Below are positions 25,285-33,561 of a stretch of 64,000 bases of DNA, one piece after another. The notes beneath the pieces were generated by a model. That model made no database searches, was not told where the DNA came from, and worked only from the letters and a program-made list of their open reading frames with translations. The stretch's first letter is position 1. Each line of letters starts with the position of its first letter. The DNA is from Synechococcus sp. AG-686-F08 (GTDB taxonomy: Bacteria > Cyanobacteriota > Cyanobacteriia > PCC-6307 > Cyanobiaceae), in NCBI GenBank assembly GCA_003210315.1, contig QCVQ01000001.1, positions 1 through 64,000 on the forward strand, given 5' to 3'. The position numbers were made by a program, and so were the translations under genes.

Positions 25285-25515
25285 TTATGGGTTTGTGTAT
25301 GGAAAGTTCTTTGGCTGAGCATTGAGTTGCTTTTGATTCTTGTCTTTCTGGTGTCTCTCATTGGCTTCTTCGTTAATTGTTCGGTTAACTCTGATATGAG
25401 CTTGACGCTTGATTCCCGGGAGGTTCTCAGTTTTAAGTTGATGACCCAACTGCCTTTGACCGGTCAGTTGTTCTACCGATAAGGCAGACTGTCCGTAGGT
25501 TAAGGTTCCAACCAT
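25285..25515 (-). CDS. Possible small protein, divergent from the next gene
   Basis: The frame from the ATG at 25515 gives 76 polar residues rich in Gln, Asn and Arg (VEQLTGQRQLGHQLKTEN). The ATG shares a CCATGG palindrome with the start of the plus-strand gene, so the two starts coincide, which makes a shadow origin likely. Confidence 0.25.
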   Translation of the reverse strand: MVGTLTYGQSALSVEQLTGQRQLGHQLKTENLPGIKRQAHIRVNRTINEEANERHQKDKNQKQLNAQPKNFPYTNP

Positions 25516-25708
25516 GGCAACAGCAGAAGAGAAGCGCACCATCACCAAGAAGCGCCTACAGGAACTGCGCAATATGTGTCGTGAGCACTACAACGTTCTC
25601 ATCGAGGAAGGCACCATGCCAGATGCTGCAGATGTGCGTGTTACAAATCAAAAGCTTGAGGAACTGATGGAGCTCCTTGACGGCAAAATCAAATGGGATA
25701 ACGTCTGA
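25514..25708 (+). CDS. Conserved-looking small helical protein
   Basis: A 64-residue protein of two amphipathic helices: ATAEEKRTITKKRLQELRN, a middle CREHYNVLIEEG and NQKLEELMELLDGKI. AAGGTTCC lies just upstream. It is highly charged and probably dimeric. Unknown function. Confidence 0.65.
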   Translation: MATAEEKRTITKKRLQELRNMCREHYNVLIEEGTMPDAADVRVTNQKLEELMELLDGKIKWDNV

Positions 25709-25867
25709 CTGCTTCTTATGCAGGATTGGCTGACGCTTTCCTTGGTTGTCAATATTGATTTTTATCGGATCTTTGCTTGTCTTAGAGCAATTGGCTCTAA
25801 AAGTTTTTGAGCTGGATCGATTCCATGCTTGGAAATTTTCTTGACGTCTTTAAAAATATTTGCATAA

Positions 25868-25894
25868 AAAAGAGGCTGCAAAAGCCTCTTTTTT
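25868..25894. terminator. Bidirectional terminator
   Basis: AAGAGGCT/AGCCTCTT, a perfect 8-bp stem with a 5-base loop (GCAAA), is flanked by A-run on the left and T-run on the right, so it can end transcripts from both sides: the plus-strand small gene and the minus-strand cyAbrB gene. Confidence 0.8.
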
Positions 25895-25912
25895 ATTGAT
25901 CGCTTACTGCAA

Positions 25913-26278
25913 TTATTCTTCGGTGTCTTCTGCTCCTTCAGGAATCAGTCGGATTTGCTTTCGACCTAGCTTGATGGTGAAATTATCACCAGGACTGAGC
26001 TCAAGCATTGCTGTATAGGCTTTCCCGATCAATAGATTTCCGTTGCCTTGAACCTTGGCAATGTAGCTCAGTTTGCGCCCACCTTTGCCAATTCCTCCTG
26101 CTCCACCACCGAGATCAATCCCTTTTGCATTTAGAAGAGCTTCATAAAATGCAGTGAAATTTACTCGATCGCTTCCATCTTTCTTCTGGGACACATAGCC
26201 GCACTCAGTGGCTAAGTCGGTTTTGGATACATCACCAAGATCTTTGACCTTAGCGAGCAGGTCTACACCAGTAAGCAT
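25913..26278 (-). CDS. AbrB-like transcriptional regulator (cyAbrB)
   Basis: A 121-residue cyanobacterial AbrB protein. The N-terminal helical part carries LTGVDLLAKVKDLGDVSK and NFTAFYEALLNAKG, and the C-terminal swapped-hairpin DNA-binding part carries GKAYTAMLELSPGDNFTIKL. In freshwater cyanobacteria cyAbrBs regulate nitrogen and carbon metabolism and hydrogenase genes. Nearby genes do not identify its targets here. A bidirectional terminator follows it. Confidence 0.92.
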   Translation of the reverse strand: MLTGVDLLAKVKDLGDVSKTDLATECGYVSQKKDGSDRVNFTAFYEALLNAKGIDLGGGAGGIGKGGRKLSYIAKVQGNGNLLIGKAYTAMLELSPGDNFTIKLGRKQIRLIPEGAEDTEE

Positions 26279-26507
26279 TTGAAAAAGGCTTCAACAAACT
26301 ATTACTAACAGTTCCTGCTCATCTAAGTCAACTCATTGGCTTGATTTGATTTTCATTTGTGTATTTGATGCTTCGAGCCGGTGATGTCGATTGAGTCGTT
26401 TTTAGCCTGTTTTAGTTCCATCTCTTTTGCCACATTCAGCCTGTGGTTATCGATTGCACCTGATCTGCGTGGAACACGGTCGTATAAGGCTCCACCGGTT
26501 CTCTGAC

Positions 26508-26747
26508 CTAATTCGCCGACTCGTCGCTATGCAGTTGGGATAAAACCCGTGCAGCTAGACCTCGCGAGATCCTGCGCTCGATCAATAAGTTGCAAACCCA
26601 ATTGAAAAGGGGAGGATTGGCTGGGTTAGACGTCAGCCGCTCTTGCAAGAGCATCAGCTCTGGTTTTGTTTTGATTCCTCGTAAGGCATCAATCAGCATG
26701 TCTTCGCCTGTTGTGGTCTGAATTGTGCGTTGAGCTGTGCTGGTCAT
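26508..26747 (-). CDS. Hypothetical soluble helical protein
   Basis: From ATG 26747 there are 79 residues: a polar Thr-rich start, then GEDMLIDALRGIKTKPEL, then LLQERLTSNPANPPLFNWV and RGLAARVLSQLH. It looks all-helical. The track start 33 bases earlier adds a Met-containing stretch of no clear value. Family not recognised. Confidence 0.6.
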   Translation of the reverse strand: MTSTAQRTIQTTTGEDMLIDALRGIKTKPELMLLQERLTSNPANPPLFNWVCNLLIERRISRGLAARVLSQLHSDESAN

Positions 26748-26856
26748 CTGCCAAAGGGATGCGTTCCTTTGTTCTGGCACGTCTTGCTGTGAGTCTGCAA
26801 CCCTTGTTGGTGCTTTTCAGTGATTAGGATCCCAGTTCGCGATCTTTTCCCTTTGC

Positions 26857-27084
26857 CTACTGGTCTGCAAGCTTTTCTAGTGAGTTAGCTGTTCGATACA
26901 TCTGGTGTGAAGCTTGCGGGCTGATCCCGTCAATTGAACTCGCTGAGTAGATGCTCCCGTCCCAGGCGAGATACTGAACGCCTTTATCCTCGGTCCACAT
27001 CCAGCCGAGCACATTAATGAATGCACTGCCGTCTCTAATGGCATGGACATTCGAAAAGGCTTGAAAGTCGCTAGGAATGTTCAT
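26857..27084 (-). CDS. Hypothetical small protein
   Basis: From ATG 27084 the protein has 75 residues with a strand-rich middle (GSAFINVLGWMWTEDKGVQYLAWDG) and a polar C-terminus. It may be a small beta-sheet domain. No family recognised. Confidence 0.55.
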   Translation of the reverse strand: MNIPSDFQAFSNVHAIRDGSAFINVLGWMWTEDKGVQYLAWDGSIYSASSIDGISPQASHQMYRTANSLEKLADQ

Positions 27085-27177
27085 TGCGATCCTGATTATT
27101 GGCATGCCCGTTGTTTGCAGCTTGGCAACGGATGTCTAGACGGACCATTTCAGTTGCAAGCTGTCTCATCCCCTCCC

Positions 27178-27291
27178 TTAGCGCTTGCCTTTCCAGCTCA
27201 GCATGCTGATCCAGATTGCAAACAGAGTTCCAACAGGGATCACGATCACCAGGAGTTGAGCGATGACGAATTGTCGGACTTCTGGATCCAT
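27178..27291 (-). CDS. 37-residue single-helix membrane protein
   Basis: From ATG 27291 the peptide is MDPEVRQFVIAQLLVIVIP followed by more hydrophobic residues and a basic WKGKR end: one helix with a positive cytoplasmic tail. It is embedded in a longer shadow ORF. The yccF-like gene ends 32 bp upstream on the same strand, so cotranscription is likely. Confidence 0.5.
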   Translation of the reverse strand: MDPEVRQFVIAQLLVIVIPVGTLFAIWISMLSWKGKR

Positions 27292-27323
27292 GGGTTTTAT
27301 TCCCTGCGGATAGCTTCTGCGGA

Positions 27324-27734
27324 TCAGTTCATGCGATGAGCTGGAACGATAGTCATTCCGATCGGAGCTAAGGCAATGAGAGCCAGTTTGATGTGTTGAA
27401 TCCCGAAGGGGATCCCAATGATGGAGACGAAGCAGGCGAGTGCCGAGGTGAGATGACCAATCGCTAGCCACCAGCCAGCCACTAAAAACCAAATTAAATT
27501 TCCGATGAATCCCATCGGGCCAGTACCTAGATCAAGAGTTCCGCTTATGTCGCGGCGGTTGATGGCTTCATATCCAAAAGGCCATAGAGCAAATTTGCCT
27601 ATTACGAAACATGATCGGCTCCATGGAAGGCCCACGATGCTGATGGCAGAGACAAGACCCGCTAGCCACCAGCCCAGGGCCATGGGAAGACCGCCAAGCA
27701 CGACCCAAAGAACATTGAGAATTGATTTAACCAT
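27324..27734 (-). CDS. YccF domain inner-membrane protein
   Basis: A 136-residue membrane protein with two YccF (DUF307) repeats, each a hydrophobic pair ending in a G-[IL]-P motif: SAISIVGLPWSRSCFVIG and CFVSIIGIPFGIQHIK. Function unknown; the family is common in bacteria. It follows the methyltransferase-like gene by 10 bp, so the two are probably cotranscribed. Confidence 0.88.
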   Translation of the reverse strand: MVKSILNVLWVVLGGLPMALGWWLAGLVSAISIVGLPWSRSCFVIGKFALWPFGYEAINRRDISGTLDLGTGPMGFIGNLIWFLVAGWWLAIGHLTSALACFVSIIGIPFGIQHIKLALIALAPIGMTIVPAHRMN

Positions 27735-27744
27735 GTATTTATTT

Positions 27745-28374
27745 TCACCAAATTCCTGGTATTAGGCGAAAACTTTTTAATTTGTAATCTATAAAATCTT
27801 TGTACTTCATTCTCATCGATGCTTCTTTGACTTGAATCCTCTGGATGTACAAAAGCAGAATTGATAATGGCACTAAAAATGCCCAAATAGATCCAGCCAC
27901 TACACTAAAACTTAAATAGCGCATTAAGTCACCCGTATAATTAACATGCCTTACGCCGCTCCAAACACCGGTGCGAACCAAGCCTACGCCTGCTGTTTTC
28001 GCTGTCGATTTCTGGATATCGGCGGCGGTATTAATTAAGCTGCCGAAGTAAAAAAGAGGAATTGCAATCGCTGTCGTTATTAGTGAAAGGTCTGTTGGAT
28101 TGGTGAAGGCTAAAAATGCTGGTAAGGTATAAAAAACACCAACAATGAGAAGTGCTGCTATAAAGCCTCCGGCACCCACTTTTTCTGTAAAAATTTGCTG
28201 GCGACGATCTGGATAAATTTTCTGTTCTATCAGCCACCATAAGCAATAGCTAATATGCATGCATGCGTAAAGAATTTGTCGCTGACCATTGATACCAAAT
28301 AATAAAATTAGTATGCAAATTAGGGCAATTGTAATCGCTTTAGCCCAATTGATTGCTGTTAATTGAGTAGTCAT
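27745..28374 (-). CDS. Membrane methyltransferase-like protein (ICMT/DUF1295 type)
   Basis: A 209-residue protein with about six membrane helices. The GVWSGVRHVNYTGDLMRYLS segment followed by a C-terminal amphipathic region (MRMKYKDFIDYKLKSF) is typical of the isoprenylcysteine carboxyl methyltransferase/steroid 5-alpha-reductase-like superfamily, where the His and downstream Arg/Glu bind S-adenosylmethionine or NADPH. Substrate unknown. Codon use is more AT-rich than the flanking genes. Confidence 0.75.
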   Translation of the reverse strand: MTTQLTAINWAKAITIALICILILLFGINGQRQILYACMHISYCLWWLIEQKIYPDRRQQIFTEKVGAGGFIAALLIVGVFYTLPAFLAFTNPTDLSLITTAIAIPLFYFGSLINTAADIQKSTAKTAGVGLVRTGVWSGVRHVNYTGDLMRYLSFSVVAGSIWAFLVPLSILLLYIQRIQVKEASMRMKYKDFIDYKLKSFRLIPGIW

Positions 28375-28385
28375 AAGTGATTGAA

Positions 28386-28517
28386 TTATTTCATTAAAAG
28401 TTTAATCACAACCAAAGCTGTGCAGATAGCGAGGATCCACCAGATCCAAGTTGCGCTTGTGACGACTGCTATTGCAATTCCGATCACAAGGAAGATCAGA
28501 AATTGGTTGAGGGTCAT
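28386..28517 (-). CDS. Small two-helix membrane protein
   Basis: From ATG 28517 the protein has 43 residues, almost entirely two hydrophobic segments (NQFLIFLVIGIAIAVV and WIWWILAICTALVVI) with a short Lys end. The longer track ORF runs antisense-like sequence in front. The next gene on the strand begins 11 bp after its stop. Confidence 0.55.
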   Translation of the reverse strand: MTLNQFLIFLVIGIAIAVVTSATWIWWILAICTALVVIKLLMK

Positions 28518-28563
28518 GGGTTCATGGATTGTTCCCCCATTGTGATTGCGGCCTTGTAGCTCT

Positions 28564-28812
28564 TCAATCCTTGATGGAAGCTTCGGGTTGATCCAAGCCT
28601 GGGAAGCGAACAACAAGTAGGTCTTCGCCTGTGATGGATCCGTTGGAGTCAAGGAGTTCTGGGTGGGTTGTTAACAATCCAGTACGGTCTGTGCGGCGTC
28701 TTGTATTCGCAGGGCTAGAAGACACAGCGCTCAAGCGCATCATTCGAAAGGCTTGGACCAAGAGGAAGACAAACACTGCCCCGTAGACCAGGGGGAAAAG
28801 CGTAGAAAACAT
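28564..28812 (-). CDS. Single-pass membrane protein, conserved-looking
   Basis: An 82-residue protein: an N-terminal helix (LFPLVYGAVFVFLLVQAF) then a polar region with TDRTGLLTTHPELLDSNG and a C-terminal VVRFPGLDQPE. The layout, with the TGLLTTHPELLD motif, looks conserved among picocyanobacteria, perhaps of the DUF2973 kind, but I cannot confirm this. It shares the strand with the small membrane gene after it. Confidence 0.65.
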   Translation of the reverse strand: MFSTLFPLVYGAVFVFLLVQAFRMMRLSAVSSSPANTRRRTDRTGLLTTHPELLDSNGSITGEDLLVVRFPGLDQPEASIKD

Positions 28813-28930
28813 GCAACAAATCCCTTTTGTTAAGAAACATTAACGGGTTTGTTGCTGAATCGCGTTTCTGAATCAGCTGGAAACTGGAAGCTTCGGTGGT
28901 TTTGCTCATCCTTTGGGCCAGCTTTAGGGC

Positions 28931-29152
28931 ATGACGATCTCCCTACAACTGGCTGTGGCTCGATGTACCGCTCGTGGCCTGATCAACGGAACTGCTGCTG
29001 CTGATTACAGCGAGGTCATCAGCCTCCACCGAATGATGCAGCTTGAAGGGGAAACTGTTCTTGCGGCTGGTCTCTTGGCTCTCGCGCGTTCATTGAATCC
29101 ATCTGAGGCCATGCGCGATGTTTCAGCCCATGGACGTCAGCCATTGGCTTAG
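28931..29152 (+). CDS. Hypothetical conserved-looking helical protein
   Basis: A 73-residue soluble helical protein: ISLQLAVARCTARGLING, then YSEVISLHRMMQLEGETV and LARSLNPSEAMRDV. It is divergent from the membrane protein at 28812, with a 118-bp promoter region between. No family recognised. Confidence 0.65.
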   Translation: MTISLQLAVARCTARGLINGTAAADYSEVISLHRMMQLEGETVLAAGLLALARSLNPSEAMRDVSAHGRQPLA

Positions 29153-29192
29153 CTGAGCGCTCGATGATTGACGCTTGGGTTTGATCGTGGGT

Positions 29193-30008
29193 TCAGTTGT
29201 GCAGCAACCAGCTTTGGAGTTGGGTCACACACTCAAGAGTTGATTCATAGGGAAGAACATTTCGCCCACAAATGGTTGATCTCGAAGCATTCGGCATTTT
29301 CTGCGCGTAAGTGTGGATGCGTTCCTGTGCATCATCCCAATGCTTGGAACGGCCAATACCAGTTGCCTCCTGCCCGAATAGGAGCCATACAGGTTGCTGG
29401 ATGTCTTGCCATTGCTTGGTCCAGTTGCGTCTCCAAAAACCAGCTAAGAAGGAAAAGGTTGCCCAGCGTGTTGTCATGTTGGCTGCTTCTTGTTCCAGCG
29501 TGTCGAGCCATTCAGCATCAACATTTTCGTGGTTTGCAAATAAATTATTGGCTGAGAATGTTTTTAAAAATGTGCGGCGGCGTGCGTACCGGAAAAATAG
29601 AGACCCGATTGGTCCTTGAAATAGCAATCTCCAGAGAAGTTGAGACTGCATTTTTGGAAAAGGTTCCTCAAGAATACGCCAACTGGGTGGGCTGATCGCG
29701 ATCAAGCCAGTGACTAGTTCAGGTGCGATCTTGAGCACAGCCAACGCGATCGGAAGGGAGGCTCCTTGTGAGACCAGGATCGCTGGGGCGTTGTTGTGTT
29801 CTCTCAGAAGATCGATCAGTGGTGCAGCCCAATCCTCGGGAGCTAGCTGTTGATTTGAATGCTGGTTCTCCCCGCAACCGAGTAGGTCAGGTGCCAGCAA
29901 GGCTGTCGTGTCGTCGGAGGCTCGCCAACAGGTGATAAATCGATCCCAAAATCGACTGGATAGGCCAACGCCAATGGGATGAATGAGGAGCAGCCGAGAT
30001 GAACTCAA
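29193..30008 (-). CDS. Alpha/beta hydrolase-fold protein lacking the nucleophile serine
   Basis: A 271-residue alpha/beta-hydrolase fold protein: LLLIHPIGVGLSSRFWDR is the oxyanion strand-loop, APDLLGCGENQ the second loop, and a cap domain follows. The nucleophile elbow, usually G-x-S-x-G, reads VSQGASLPIAL, placing Gly where Ser should be. A catalytic role is therefore doubtful unless the next Ser compensates. Its start overlaps the sodC stop in ATGA, so it is translationally coupled to superoxide dismutase. Confidence 0.82.
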   Translation of the reverse strand: MSSSRLLLIHPIGVGLSSRFWDRFITCWRASDDTTALLAPDLLGCGENQHSNQQLAPEDWAAPLIDLLREHNNAPAILVSQGASLPIALAVLKIAPELVTGLIAISPPSWRILEEPFPKMQSQLLWRLLFQGPIGSLFFRYARRRTFLKTFSANNLFANHENVDAEWLDTLEQEAANMTTRWATFSFLAGFWRRNWTKQWQDIQQPVWLLFGQEATGIGRSKHWDDAQERIHTYAQKMPNASRSTICGRNVLPYESTLECVTQLQSWLLHN

Positions 30009-30532
30009 GACCCCACACCGCAGGCGATACGAGCACCACCTCCTCCTAGGGGGGGTGTGTCGGTGTAGGTGTCACCCCCTGCATGAACAACAAGAGCGCG
30101 GCCGCGAAGATCGGAGGCCTTCAGTCGTGGAGCCACCACGCTTGTTGTGGTGTTGCCATCTCGGTCCACTACTAATCGACTGAGATCCCCGCGATGGCCA
30201 TTCCCAAAGGGTCCGAGGTGGGTGTTGGTTTGGTCTGGATCCCAGTGTCCTAGAGCTGCAAGCCCTGCAATCGAGGCTCCTTCGGCATTCGTTTGTGGAG
30301 CGCACTGATCGCCAGCATGCAAGTGGAATCCATGCTCGCCCTCGCTCAGGCCACTGAGTTCTGGAATGATCACCAAGCCTTGGTCTGTATCCCGGGCACT
30401 GATCGTGCCGATGGATTCACCGATTCCCTCGGCGTTAATGCTGTTGATCGTGACTTCAATCGCGCTGGCTTGCACGGTTGCAGGCATAAGCAGTGCCAGA
30501 CACAGGGCCAGGAGTGCACCAAGTCGGTACAT
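30005..30532 (-). CDS. sodC: Periplasmic Cu/Zn superoxide dismutase
   Basis: A 175-residue protein with a signal peptide (LGALLALCLALLMPATVQA) and the Cu/Zn-SOD metal sites: GFHLHAGDQC gives two copper histidines, GHWDPDQTNTHLG the bridging and zinc ligands, and GDLSRLVV and HAGGDTYTDTP the rest. It converts superoxide to peroxide outside the cytoplasm. Marine Synechococcus more often rely on nickel SOD, so this points to a strain with access to copper and zinc. Confidence 0.95.
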   Translation of the reverse strand: MYRLGALLALCLALLMPATVQASAIEVTINSINAEGIGESIGTISARDTDQGLVIIPELSGLSEGEHGFHLHAGDQCAPQTNAEGASIAGLAALGHWDPDQTNTHLGPFGNGHRGDLSRLVVDRDGNTTTSVVAPRLKASDLRGRALVVHAGGDTYTDTPPLGGGGARIACGVGS

Positions 30533-30580
30533 GGGTGTTCTACGGATGCGTTCATTTTGTCTGGATGTTGGCCCTAACCG

Positions 30581-31804
30581 CTAGAGCTCATGAGCTTCGG
30601 CAAGGGAGCGTCCTTTCCAAGTCCAGCCCCTACCCGTCAAGCTTTTCCAAACGGACGTGGGTGCGATCAACCCGATGATCACACCGCCTATGCCCATCAG
30701 CCACCAGTGACGTAGTGGCACCGAAAAACGGGTTCGGGTCCAGAGGCGAACGCCGAGCTGCATCAGGATTGCGATGAATGCGAACCCCGCATCACAGAGC
30801 CACAAGATCTGATCCTGGTTGCTCAGAAACGCCATCGTCAGGCTGGTCGGCAGAAGGAGCCATGGCAGCGTGAACATCAACAGGACCACGCCTCCAGCTC
30901 CCAGGGATTTGCTGATGCTGCGATCCAGACCGAGAAACCAGTTCTTGCTCCAGCCTTCCCAGAGAGCCTCGAGGTTGGCATACATCTGCAATTTGACTGC
31001 GTCGATTCCTAGGACGTAGCGCAAGCGAAAGCCTCCCTCCTTGATCCGCCGCGCCAGGGCCAGATCCTCCACCACCTCTCCCGCAAGCGCCCTGTGGCCG
31101 CCGATGGTGTTGTAGCTGTTTCTCCGAAACAACATGAAAGGACCTGCGGCAAAGGCCACCGTTGAAGCAGGGTCGTTCGCTTCAAGGATCGGAAATCCAA
31201 GCCCTAATAAGCTCGCCATGATTGGTTGCACCATCCATTCGGCAAGACATCCACAGGTCAAACGTGGAGCCAAGCTGAACAAATCGGCCTTCTCGTTGAT
31301 GCTCTGCTGGAGTGCGCGACGAATGGCATCGGGCGCCAAGGTCACATCGGCGTCGATGAACAGCACCCATTCGCTTCGGATCTGCTCCATGGCTTGGCTG
31401 CAACCCCAGTTTTTTCCCACCCAGCGTTCTCCTTTCGGTCGCGGGCCAGCTTGGAGAACAGCTGCACTGGGTTGGTCAGCACCAGCGACGATACCGATCG
31501 TCTGTTCCGCAATCTTGACTGTGTTGTCGCTTGACTGATCGTCGACAACGAACACCTCCCAGTGAGAGCAAGGCTTGTCAGACATCAGCACGTGAGTCAG
31601 ACAACCCTCAATGTTGTCCGCCTCATTGAAGGCCGGGATGACAACGGTGAGACTGGTGTCCGTGATGGGTTCATCGTTTTGATGCCAAAGCGTTGGAGCT
31701 GAGGCAAAGACGCGTTGTAGGCCTAAGAGAAGGATGCCTAGGCCTATTCCAGCCGCTAAAGCTGTGACTCCTGCCACCAAAGCCACAATCTGGAGCAGGT
31801 TCAA
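30581..31804 (-). CDS. Family 2 glycosyltransferase, membrane-bound
   Basis: A 407-residue GT2 enzyme. One N-terminal helix precedes the catalytic domain with VVIPAFNEADNIEG, DDQSSDNT, the metal-binding DAD in LFIDADVTLAP, WVGKNWGCSQA and the base region VVEDLALARRIKEGG. Three C-terminal helices follow. The layout is like HpnB and the carotenoid or hopanoid-associated GT2s, but the acceptor cannot be told. A small zinc-binding gene is coupled at its start. Confidence 0.88.
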   Translation of the reverse strand: MNLLQIVALVAGVTALAAGIGLGILLLGLQRVFASAPTLWHQNDEPITDTSLTVVIPAFNEADNIEGCLTHVLMSDKPCSHWEVFVVDDQSSDNTVKIAEQTIGIVAGADQPSAAVLQAGPRPKGERWVGKNWGCSQAMEQIRSEWVLFIDADVTLAPDAIRRALQQSINEKADLFSLAPRLTCGCLAEWMVQPIMASLLGLGFPILEANDPASTVAFAAGPFMLFRRNSYNTIGGHRALAGEVVEDLALARRIKEGGFRLRYVLGIDAVKLQMYANLEALWEGWSKNWFLGLDRSISKSLGAGGVVLLMFTLPWLLLPTSLTMAFLSNQDQILWLCDAGFAFIAILMQLGVRLWTRTRFSVPLRHWWLMGIGGVIIGLIAPTSVWKSLTGRGWTWKGRSLAEAHEL

Positions 31805-31959
31805 GAGCTAGGCGGCGTCTGCTGCCTACTTTGACCAACTTCAGCCTCGATGTTGTCTTTGCACGTGGAGCAAAGCAGATGACCCTTGTGTTTCCAGTAG
31901 GCACGGGTTGAACGTTCGATCGTTTGCCTGCAGATCAAACACTGAAACATCGGGCTCAT
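31801..31959 (-). CDS. 52-residue zinc-ribbon protein
   Basis: From ATG 31959 (or ATG 31950) the protein has CLICRQTIERSTRAYWKHKG followed by LLCSTCK, that is two C-x2-C pairs separated by 22 residues, a likely zinc site. The longer track ORF runs back into the DUF924 gene. Its stop overlaps the glycosyltransferase start in ATGA. Probably binds zinc and a protein or nucleic-acid partner; no family recognised. Confidence 0.65.
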   Translation of the reverse strand: MSPMFQCLICRQTIERSTRAYWKHKGHLLCSTCKDNIEAEVGQSRQQTPPSS

Positions 31960-32062
31960 GGTTTTGAAGCCATCACGCTTATCCCTTATCCCATGGGTCC
32001 AAGACAGGTTTTGTTCATGAAGAGGCAAAGCGGCTTCGCAATGCTGTTTGAGTCGTTGCTCA

Positions 32063-32800
32063 TCAACGTTGTCGTTCGCGACGGTTTGCTTTTCGGGTTC
32101 CCCCGTATTGATAACCAGGATGGTGTTGCAGATTGATCCAGCAGCTAGGGCATGCAAATTGCCAGCTTGGTTGCGCTGCTGTTTTCACTCTGTAATGAAT
32201 TGGCCCTTGTCTAGAGCATTGGTCACAAGCGTGTAATTGGCATCTCTTTTGTTTGCCATGTGAACGCCAATCCTTTAAAAACACCAACTCCTCGTGAGAG
32301 GAGGGTCTTCCCAGTGCGGCATTGCGTTGGGGATAACGTCCAAAACGTTGGATCAACGTCTTGTTGCGACAAGCGACCGCCACAGTGGCTGGGTCGCTCC
32401 AGCGCTCCAGCAAGGAAATCGCGCCCTCAATGACTTCGATCTCCTCGCTGTGGAGCATCGGCATTAACCAGAACTGGCGACGCACCTGTTCTGGTTCTGC
32501 ATCAAGCCAACCATCTGCGATCGCCTGGCGGGTCAGCCTTAGGGCGTGAACATCGCCAGAGAAGGCTCTGGGTTCATTCCTCCAGATTTGCCGGGTGAAT
32601 TGATCCATCATTAAAACCAGCGCTAGTGCACCGGTCGCGTTCTGCTCCCATTGGCTGAGTTCACCCTTCAATGCAGAGCATGTGAGCTTGCCGAAGCGTC
32701 TCAACACCAAGGCGTCAAAGTCTGCATTTCTGCGAAACCATTGGTGCGGGCGACAGTCATGAAACCAGAAGCGGAGAACCGCATTCGGGCTGGTCTCCAT
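32063..32800 (-). CDS. DUF924 protein with C-terminal zinc ribbon
   Basis: Residues 1-185 are DUF924, an all-helical TPR-like domain (VLRFWFHDCRPHQWFRRNADFD, VLMMDQFTRQIWRNEPRAF, MPMLHSEE). DUF924 normally ends about at FLKDWRSHG. Here about 60 extra residues carry HACDQCSRQG and FACPSCW, two C-x2-C pairs that should bind zinc, and a basic tail. The 245-residue length reflects this addition. Function of DUF924 is unknown. Confidence 0.85.
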   Translation of the reverse strand: METSPNAVLRFWFHDCRPHQWFRRNADFDALVLRRFGKLTCSALKGELSQWEQNATGALALVLMMDQFTRQIWRNEPRAFSGDVHALRLTRQAIADGWLDAEPEQVRRQFWLMPMLHSEEIEVIEGAISLLERWSDPATVAVACRNKTLIQRFGRYPQRNAALGRPSSHEELVFLKDWRSHGKQKRCQLHACDQCSRQGPIHYRVKTAAQPSWQFACPSCWINLQHHPGYQYGGTRKANRRERQR

Positions 32801-33099
32801 TAGCTGTCTTGACGGACCGCCTTCACAGCCATGCCTGCTTCAGCGCTGGTTACAGCGGCAAGCACAATCAAACCGATCAGCCCAACCAGTTGGTTTTGCG
32901 GTTCCGCTTCAGCTGCGGAGTTCTGAGCTAACACGGCTCCTGCGACAAACCAGGTCGTGGCCAGTACGGAGGTAATCCAGTAAGCCTTCCAGCGACGTTG
33001 ATATAAGTAACCGGCTCCGAGTCCGGGCACCACGTTCAATACAACGGCCACCCAGCCAGCTGATGCGGCGAGCACCTGATCTTTCGTAGGGGTCATCAA
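32800..33099 (-). CDS. Small membrane protein with two or three helices
   Basis: A 99-residue protein with helices at about residues 12-30, 40-60 and 70-92. The GWVAVVLNVVPGLGAGYLYQRRW opening resembles TM2-type domains, which pair two helices around a short turn. Its stop overlaps the DUF924 ATG by one base (TAATG), so the two are coupled. Function unknown. Confidence 0.72.
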   Translation of the reverse strand: MMTPTKDQVLAASAGWVAVVLNVVPGLGAGYLYQRRWKAYWITSVLATTWFVAGAVLAQNSAAEAEPQNQLVGLIGLIVLAAVTSAEAGMAVKAVRQDS

Positions 33100-33150
33100 T
33101 ACGTTCTGTCTTCACGACACTTTGTCGTGTTTGGTGCTTGGGTGGGGTGA

Positions 33151-33561
33151 ATGCCTTCGTCTGCCTTGCGCTCTCTGCTTTTGTTTTGCTTGGTGGCTTT
33201 GTTTTGGCTTGCCCCAAGTTCTCCTCTGTTTGCCGAAAGCTATTGGTGTGATGGAGACCTGCTGACAGCGGAGCGAACCAATTTGGGTCAGGAGGCGATC
33301 GGCACTGTTGTGCAACCGATTCCGAACACTGCTGATGGAACAGTTCCTGGGGACGGGATTCTTCTCCATTGGCGAGACCTCAGCTTGCAACTGCCACGCA
33401 CCAACAATGCTGGCCCGCCCAGCTACACCGATGGACGTTGGTGGTGGCGGGTGGAGGATGCTGATCATCCTGAATTCCGCCAAAGGAAAGCGTCCATCGA
33501 AACCTATTCCTGTGAGGCTCAAGTGGAGGGTGCTAACCCTCTTAATAACAGGAATTCATAG
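33151..33561 (+). CDS. Secreted protein of unknown function
   Basis: A 136-residue protein with a clear signal peptide (LRSLLLFCLVALFWLAPSSPLFA, cleavage after Ala). The mature part has two cysteines (YWCDGDL and YSCEAQ) and a Trp-rich segment GRWWWRVEDADHP. Probably periplasmic or exported. Its stop overlaps the next reading frame in ATAG. Confidence 0.75.
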   Translation: MPSSALRSLLLFCLVALFWLAPSSPLFAESYWCDGDLLTAERTNLGQEAIGTVVQPIPNTADGTVPGDGILLHWRDLSLQLPRTNNAGPPSYTDGRWWWRVEDADHPEFRQRKASIETYSCEAQVEGANPLNNRNS

